Shown here: one piece after another, positions 5,837 to 9,109 of the stretch
Layout of the letters: each line of letters starts with the position of its first letter
Position numbering within the stretch: the stretch's first letter is position 1
DNA from: Clostridiales bacterium
Lineage (GTDB): Bacteria; Bacillota; Clostridia; Oscillospirales; Oscillospiraceae
Direction: 5' to 3'
DNA length: 9,109 nucleotides
Assembly: GCA_003533405.1 (NCBI GenBank)
Contig: DQDL01000038.1
Span: 716-9,824 of the forward strand
Notes under the pieces: generated by a model
The model's database searches: none
What the model was told of the DNA's origin: nothing
What the model saw: the letters and a program-made list of their open reading frames with translations, nothing else
Made by a program: the position numbers and the translations under genes

Positions 5837-6544
5837 ATGAAAAAGTTTATAGTTCTCATCGGCAACTACGGCTCCGGCAAGACCGAGATCGCCATAAACC
5901 TTGCCGTGAACTCCGCCGCAAAGGGGCTCAACACGCTGGTCGTCGACCTCGACAAGGTCAATGACTATTTCCGAATGTCCGACCGTGTCGAGCTTTTGAA
6001 GGAAAACCATGTTAACCTTGTTTCCCCGACCTTCGCCGGTCAGGGCGTAACGCCCAGCAACATGTCCGCCGCCGTTGCCTCGGCGTTTGCCGGCGACTGG
6101 GATCTGTGCATCTTCGATGTCGGCGGCGACGCAGCGGGCGCAATGTCCTTGGGGCGCTACCATCCCGACTTTGCGGTGCTTGAGCCGGGACAGCTTGAGG
6201 TGTACGACATTGTCAATGTGTTCCGCCCCATGTCCGAAAGCCCCGAGAAGATCATAAAGCTCAAGGAGGAGATGGAGGGCTTTGCCCGCCTTCAGGTCAC
6301 CGGCTTTGTCAACAACTCCAATCTTCTCAACTACGCCAGCGCCGACGATATCCGTGCCGGCTACGATGTGCTCAAGGTAACCAGCGAGATGACGGGCATC
6401 CCCGTTGCCCACACCACCGGCAGAAAGAAATTCATCGAGGAGTTTCTTGCCGACGGCAGAGACGAAAAGTATATCGGCGAGCCCATCGGGCTTGAGACCT
6501 ATATGCACAGGTCATGGGAAGCGTTTACGAACCTCGGCTTATAA
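5837..6544 (+). CDS. P-loop ATPase of the SIMIBI type, unknown partner
   Basis: A 235-residue cytoplasmic nucleotide-binding protein. Walker A is GNYGSGKT (9-16), VDLDKVNDYFRMSD (36-49) follows strand 2, and LCIFDVGGDAAGA (90-102) is the Walker B region. FVNNSNL (157-163) may be the base-recognition segment. The architecture resembles ParA/MinD/CobQ-like proteins, but the extra lysine of the deviant Walker A (KGGxGKT) is missing. Close relatives with VDLD-VN-YFR motifs are, to my recollection, common in Clostridia near 2-oxoacid:ferredoxin oxidoreductase genes; none is in this window. The ATG directly abuts the thioesterase stop, with GGGTG as a weak ribosome binding site inside that gene, which supports coupling. 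It is the last gene of the operon. Role unknown; activation, assembly or metal/cofactor handling for a CoA-linked enzyme is only a guess. Confidence 0.8.
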   Translation: MKKFIVLIGNYGSGKTEIAINLAVNSAAKGLNTLVVDLDKVNDYFRMSDRVELLKENHVNLVSPTFAGQGVTPSNMSAAVASAFAGDWDLCIFDVGGDAAGAMSLGRYHPDFAVLEPGQLEVYDIVNVFRPMSESPEKIIKLKEEMEGFARLQVTGFVNNSNLLNYASADDIRAGYDVLKVTSEMTGIPVAHTTGRKKFIEEFLADGRDEKYIGEPIGLETYMHRSWEAFTNLGL

Positions 6545-6550
6545 TCAAAG

Positions 6551-6586
6551 AAAAAACCGTAATGTCAACAGACTTTACGGTTTTTT
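6551..6586. terminator. Symmetrical bidirectional terminator between converging genes
   Basis: AAAAAACCGTAA (6551-6562) pairs perfectly with TTACGGTTTTTT (6575-6586). Inside, GTC (6564-6566) and GAC (6571-6573) pair around an AACA loop after one T-T mismatch. The A-run and T-run make it usable in both directions. Its last base is also the last base of the minus-strand stop codon at 6586-6588. Confidence 0.85.
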
Positions 6587-7509
6587 CAGCCCTCCATGAT
6601 GTGGAGCGAACGAATCTCCCGGTTTTCGATGTGGCTTTGCACATCGAATGCGTGCGGCTCAAGGTAATCCCAGCTTCCGCAGCTAAGCTTCTGCGCACGC
6701 AGCTCTGCAACGATTTGTGCGCATATATCCTCGATGACCTCGGCCTTGAGCTTAGCACCGTCATCGGAGTTTTCGGCGGTGAGCAGAAACTCCAGCGCAT
6801 CGGCAAGACTGCCGAGCCTCGGTAGCTCACGCATTGCTCTCAGCAGCCATTTGTAATACGGCGCATGGCGGCGGTTTAATAAAAAAACGCACTCGGCGGC
6901 ATTTTTCACAAATTCGCTCAGCGCAAGTATCGCAGCGCCCGGCTCGTTGTGCCCAAGGCAGCGGGAGTAGTTGTACTGCCCCGACTGTGCCATGAAAATG
7001 AGCCGTGCGGCAAGCTTCTTGCGCCGCACATCCTCTGGTATGCCGTTTGCAATCTCGTTTCGGATGCGGCTGAACTGACCCAGATCGTCACGGAACACCT
7101 CGCCGTTTACCGCCTCGGCAAACGCCGTCGACGGCGTGTACAGCCAGTCCTGCCAAGCACTTGGAGCACAGGCTAGACCGATGGTCTGCCGGTAAAAATC
7201 GCTTATGCGCATAACGCCCGTGCCCGATGAGCCGAGGGCGGAGCGCTCCGTTTCATCGGCACCGACGAGCTCACGGTAGGCACGGCTGAGCGCCACGCCG
7301 ATCTTAGCGTCGTCCTCGTCGGTCAAAAACAGGCAAAAGCCATTGGAAAAATCATGGTCGCGTGAGATAATGTCGTCATAGCCGAAGCACTGCGAGCCAC
7401 GCCCGACGAGCCCGACGGCGATGCGCCCCTCGTATTCGGGGAAGCGCTCATGCAGCATCCGTGCGCCACGCTCGGTGTATAATTTTTTCGCTTCCGTTAA
7501 TCCGTTCAT
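6586..7509 (-). CDS. DUF4037 nucleotidyltransferase-like protein
   Basis: A 307-residue protein of the DUF4037 family, function not established. Residues 33-54 hold a polymerase-beta-type nucleotidyltransferase signature: GS at 38-39, then 11 residues, then D51-H-D53, which would bind the metal ions. D104 in MRISDFYR may be the third carboxylate. The rest is predicted helical, with WLYTPSTAFAEAVNGEVFRDD (121-141) and a bundle around 160-230 containing QYNYSRCLGHNE; this is the DUF4037-type C-terminal region. The ATG overlaps the upstream TPR gene stop by 4 bp (ATGA, 7506-7509), so the two are translationally coupled. The length is about what I expect for the family, and no break is seen. Nucleotidyl transfer to a protein or small molecule is inferred from the fold signature only. 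Confidence 0.82.
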   Translation of the reverse strand: MNGLTEAKKLYTERGARMLHERFPEYEGRIAVGLVGRGSQCFGYDDIISRDHDFSNGFCLFLTDEDDAKIGVALSRAYRELVGADETERSALGSSGTGVMRISDFYRQTIGLACAPSAWQDWLYTPSTAFAEAVNGEVFRDDLGQFSRIRNEIANGIPEDVRRKKLAARLIFMAQSGQYNYSRCLGHNEPGAAILALSEFVKNAAECVFLLNRRHAPYYKWLLRAMRELPRLGSLADALEFLLTAENSDDGAKLKAEVIEDICAQIVAELRAQKLSCGSWDYLEPHAFDVQSHIENREIRSLHIMEG

Positions 7510-8270
7510 AGCTTGTACCCAAAATGCTCAAAGGTCGGCAGACACTTTGAGACGGTGAAATCATAGTAGCCGTCGTGCGGCAGGGCGGGGGAGCGCAGAT
7601 TGTCAAGCGCCAAGTTCAGCGCCTTTGCGATGTCCGCCTCACGCCCCATGCGCTCGTATAGCTCGGCGAGGTTGCAGTAGGTCACGGCAAGCTCGTTCTG
7701 AGGAGTATCGCAGTGGACGATGACGCCGAGCGCCTTTTTGTAGTAGCCCTCGGCGGTGTCATACTCGCCGATGTCGGCGTACGACAGCGCCATGTTGTTG
7801 TACAGCCCGCCAAAGCGATAGTCCAGCGGATCGAGCGTCTGCGAATACACCCGACAGGCCTGCACGAACATGGGTATCGATTGCTCGGCCATGCCGTAGG
7901 CCTTGAGCGTGGTGGCGGCGTTCAGAATTATCGTTGCGCCCGAGACTGTCGAACCCAGCCGGTGCTCCCGAATAAGCTCCAGCCCACGCTCCACCGCAGC
8001 CATTGCGGCATTTTTATCGCTCGTGCGGCGGTGAAAGCCCATAAGCTCGCTTTGCAGCGTAAGCTCCGTTCGCCAGTCGCCGGCCTCCTGCGCCCTTTGA
8101 CACCAACGGTCGAGATATTCGCCCGCAGCGGCATCGTCGCCGGAGAACAGGAGCTTATCAAGCTCCGCTATGATGCTTTTCGTGTCGAGACTTTGCGCAC
8201 ATGGCACCGCATCCGGCACGCCCGTGTACATGGAAGCGTCAAAGCAGCAGGCAGCTTCGTTAAACGACAT
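7506..8270 (-). CDS. Tetratricopeptide repeat protein
   Basis: A 254-residue cytoplasmic helical-repeat protein without signal peptide. TPR-like units are seen at about residues 49-81, 113-142, 152-185 (YNNMALSYADIGEYDTAEGYYKKAL, the clearest) and 195-225 (YCNLAELYERMGREADIAKAL). The C-terminus (HDGYYDFTVSKCLPTFEHFGYKL) is not TPR and may be family-specific. TPR proteins bind other proteins or peptides; the partner here is probably the DUF4037 protein encoded immediately downstream with a 4-bp overlap. I chose the ATG at 8270: TGAGGT (8279-8284) lies 8 bp upstream. A GTG at 8285 would add five residues and would itself sit on that ribosome binding site. The first 28 residues are rich in Cys and Ala and form no obvious repeat. 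Confidence 0.82.
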   Translation of the reverse strand: MSFNEAACCFDASMYTGVPDAVPCAQSLDTKSIIAELDKLLFSGDDAAAGEYLDRWCQRAQEAGDWRTELTLQSELMGFHRRTSDKNAAMAAVERGLELIREHRLGSTVSGATIILNAATTLKAYGMAEQSIPMFVQACRVYSQTLDPLDYRFGGLYNNMALSYADIGEYDTAEGYYKKALGVIVHCDTPQNELAVTYCNLAELYERMGREADIAKALNLALDNLRSPALPHDGYYDFTVSKCLPTFEHFGYKL

Positions 8271-8290
8271 AAAAATCAACCTCACTTCGC

Positions 8291-8303
8291 TATAATTTTA
8301 TCA
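8291..8303. promoter_or_regulatory. Overlapping divergent -10 elements for the TPR and lit genes
   Basis: On the minus strand TAAAAT (8300-8295) preceded by TGA is an extended -10 for the TPR operon, with a start near 8288 and an 18-base leader. On the plus strand a perfect TATAAT (8291-8296) overlaps it and could serve the Lit-like gene. Neither has a convincing -35 box. If both are used, the two promoters compete for the same 10 bp. Confidence 0.35.
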
Positions 8304-8349
8304 TCAAACACTGCCCAAAACAGTAGCAAATTCTACACCTACGACCAAT

Positions 8350-8355
8350 AAGGAG
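8350..8355 (+). promoter_or_regulatory. Ribosome binding site fixing a TTG start
   Basis: AAGGAG lies 6 bp before the TTG at 8362. No ATG or GTG in frame gives the full N-terminal membrane segment, so the TTG start is well supported. Confidence 0.75.
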
Positions 8356-8361
8356 CCTATC

Positions 8362-9000
8362 TTGAAAAAACTGCTTTCCCTTGTGACCGCAATTGCGGTC
8401 GCCCTTGCACTGCTCACGGGAGCCGTCGCCGTGCCGACGCTCGTGCGCCCGATCTACTATGCCCACATAACAGCTCTTGACCTGCCGGAGAAAAGCGGCA
8501 TGACGCAGGAGGAGATAATCGATGCCTATGACGAGGTGCTCGACTACTGCACCGGCGTGACCGACGAATTTTCCGCAGGCATACTGCCGTTTTCGGCCGG
8601 GGGCGCAGACCATTTCAAGGACTGCCGCCAGCTGTTTTTGCTCGACTACTGGCTTTTTGCGGCATCAATGGCGGTGCTTGCGGCGATCATAGTCTACGCC
8701 CGAAAGCATAAGCTGCACAGGTTTCTAAACCGTGGCCCTGCGTTCTGGGGCGCAACGGGACTTTCGGCGGTGCTGCTCGTCATCGGCACTGCCGCAGCAA
8801 CGAATTTCGATAAGGCCTTCACGCTTTTCCACACCCTGTTTTTCCCCGGCAAGGACAATTGGGTGCTGTATTCAAATGTTGACCCAGTCATCAGGATCAT
8901 GCCCGAGGAGTTTTTCCGCAACTGCGCAATCGTCATTTTGGGCATCATCGTCGTGGTAACAATAGTGATCATATTGGTCGATATGAAAAATAGCACTTGA
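8362..9000 (+). CDS. lit: Lit-like integral membrane protein (DUF1461), probable lipoprotein intramolecular transacylase
   Basis: A 212-residue membrane protein of the TIGR01906/DUF1461 family. Characterised members, named Lit, move an acyl chain from the lipoprotein S-glyceryl group to the N-terminal cysteine amine, giving lyso-form lipoproteins that weaken TLR2 recognition. Four hydrophobic segments are seen (about residues 4-25, 95-113, 128-146 and 188-206), which fits the family. Conserved blocks are GGADHFKDC (80-88, with H84) and FTLFHTLFFPGKDNWV (153-168, with H157), followed by MPEEFF (180-185). The two histidines fit the pair reported as essential in Lit. Translation starts at TTG with a strong ribosome binding site, and the N-terminus KKLLSLVTAIAVALALL is the first membrane anchor. 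It is divergent from the TPR gene, and a tRNA promoter overlaps its stop. No convincing terminator follows, so read-through into the tRNA gene is possible. Confidence 0.83.
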   Translation: MKKLLSLVTAIAVALALLTGAVAVPTLVRPIYYAHITALDLPEKSGMTQEEIIDAYDEVLDYCTGVTDEFSAGILPFSAGGADHFKDCRQLFLLDYWLFAASMAVLAAIIVYARKHKLHRFLNRGPAFWGATGLSAVLLVIGTAAATNFDKAFTLFHTLFFPGKDNWVLYSNVDPVIRIMPEEFFRNCAIVILGIIVVVTIVIILVDMKNST

Positions 9001-9025
9001 CTTTACATGAAAACTGAATTATAAT
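8997..9025 (+). promoter_or_regulatory. Near-consensus promoter of the tRNA-Ser gene
   Basis: TTGACT (8997-9002) and a perfect TATAAT (9020-9025) are separated by exactly 17 bp, the best promoter in the window. The -35 box contains the TGA stop codon of the Lit-like gene (8998-9000). Transcription would start near 9032, about 36 bases before the tRNA. Confidence 0.75.
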
Positions 9026-9060
9026 ATGCAAGCTGATTAGTCGGCGCAATTGCATATTAT
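9021..9060. repeat. 11-bp inverted repeat across the tRNA promoter -10 box and leader
   Basis: ATAATATGCAA (9021-9031) and TTGCATATTAT (9050-9060) are perfect reverse complements separated by 18 bp. The left arm covers five of the six -10 bases and ends at the expected start of transcription, so it would act as a DNA site rather than an RNA hairpin. Function is unknown. Confidence 0.55.
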
Positions 9061-9067
9061 TTTACTC

Positions 9068-9109
9068 GGAGAAGTCGCGTAGTCCGGCCGAGCGCGCACG
9101 ATTGGAAAT
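9068..9109 (+). tRNA. tRNA-Ser (anticodon GGA), 5' part, cut by the window end
   Basis: The first 42 bases of a tRNA are readable. The acceptor 5' strand is GGAGAAG (9068-9074), followed by T8. The D-stem is GCG (9077-9079) with CGC (9093-9095) around a loop containing A14, GG at 9086-9087 and A21. G26 is followed by the anticodon 5' strand CACGA (9097-9101) and loop TTGGAAA (9102-9108), with anticodon GGA at 9104-9106 reading UCC/UCU serine codons. The last base, T9109, begins the 3' anticodon strand. The variable arm, T-arm and acceptor 3' end lie outside, so the class II long variable arm expected for serine cannot be confirmed. Confidence 0.85.

Noticed and set aside
5717..6508. Minus-strand open frame of 263 codons opposite the ATPase
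   Set aside because: Antisense to a gene with Walker motifs, no ribosome binding site, and it crosses the thioesterase-ATPase junction.
5837..6544. ParA/MinD partition or division ATPase
   Set aside because: The signature lysine of the deviant Walker A is absent, no ParB/MinE-like partner or parS-like repeat is nearby, and the gene is fused in an operon with a thioesterase gene.
9021..9065. Inverted repeat after lit as an intrinsic terminator
   Set aside because: The stem is AT-rich with an 18-base loop and a short, interrupted T-run, and its left arm lies in the -10 box of the tRNA promoter. A weak terminator role cannot be fully excluded.
1..9109. CRISPR arrays, insertion sequences, prophage or defence islands
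   Set aside because: No regularly spaced repeats, transposase or integrase motifs, or terminal inverted repeats with target duplications were seen.

Overview
The window reads as chromosomal DNA of a moderately GC-rich, probably strictly anaerobic Clostridia-type Firmicute, most likely of the Oscillospiraceae/Ruminococcaceae kind. The basis is strong AGGAGG-type ribosome binding sites, GTG and TTG starts, a HemZ-type radical SAM protein, a Lit/DUF1461 membrane protein, a DUF4037 protein, and a P-loop ATPase of a type I associate with Clostridia. This placement is inference from gene families, not from a marker gene. No transposase, integrase, phage gene or CRISPR array is visible. It looks like ordinary core or near-core chromosome.

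Left part (1-2250 on both strands): the 3' end of a polar amino acid ABC permease gene is followed after 3 bp by its ATPase gene. A perfectly symmetrical hairpin (1256-1290) separates this pair from a converging minus-strand operon. That operon starts at 3721 with a hemZ-like gene and continues, 2 bp after its stop, into a uridine kinase/phosphoribulokinase-family gene that ends at 1311.

Middle (3722-5240): a 282-bp divergent intergenic region carries a good extended -10 promoter for hemZ on the minus strand. On the plus strand it has a weaker promoter with an inverted repeat in the leader, serving a class I/II PLP aminotransferase gene. That gene has extreme codon bias, suggesting high expression, and its own terminator at 5207-5240.

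Next (5241-6586): the intergenic stretch before a FlK-like thioesterase gene holds an apparently complete small transcription unit. It has a promoter, about 70 nt containing a C6-loop hairpin, and an intrinsic terminator. A second promoter for the thioesterase begins inside the terminator tail. This is the best candidate here for an undescribed element, a small RNA or an attenuated leader. The thioesterase gene abuts a P-loop ATPase gene, and a symmetrical terminator (6551-6586) closes that unit.

Right part (6586-9109): a minus-strand pair, a TPR protein followed with a 4-bp overlap by a DUF4037 nucleotidyltransferase-like protein, is divergent from a TTG-started gene for a Lit-like (DUF1461) membrane protein, the probable lipoprotein intramolecular transacylase. 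A near-consensus promoter overlapping the lit stop codon drives a tRNA-Ser(GGA) gene that is cut by the window end just after the anticodon loop. An 11-bp inverted repeat spans this promoter's -10 box and the leader.

Overall these are small housekeeping units: amino acid uptake, a heme-type radical SAM enzyme, a nucleoside kinase, amino acid transamination, acyl-CoA hydrolysis and lipoprotein maturation. They are tightly packed and separated by compact terminators. Every call rests on reading motifs by eye; no database search was possible.
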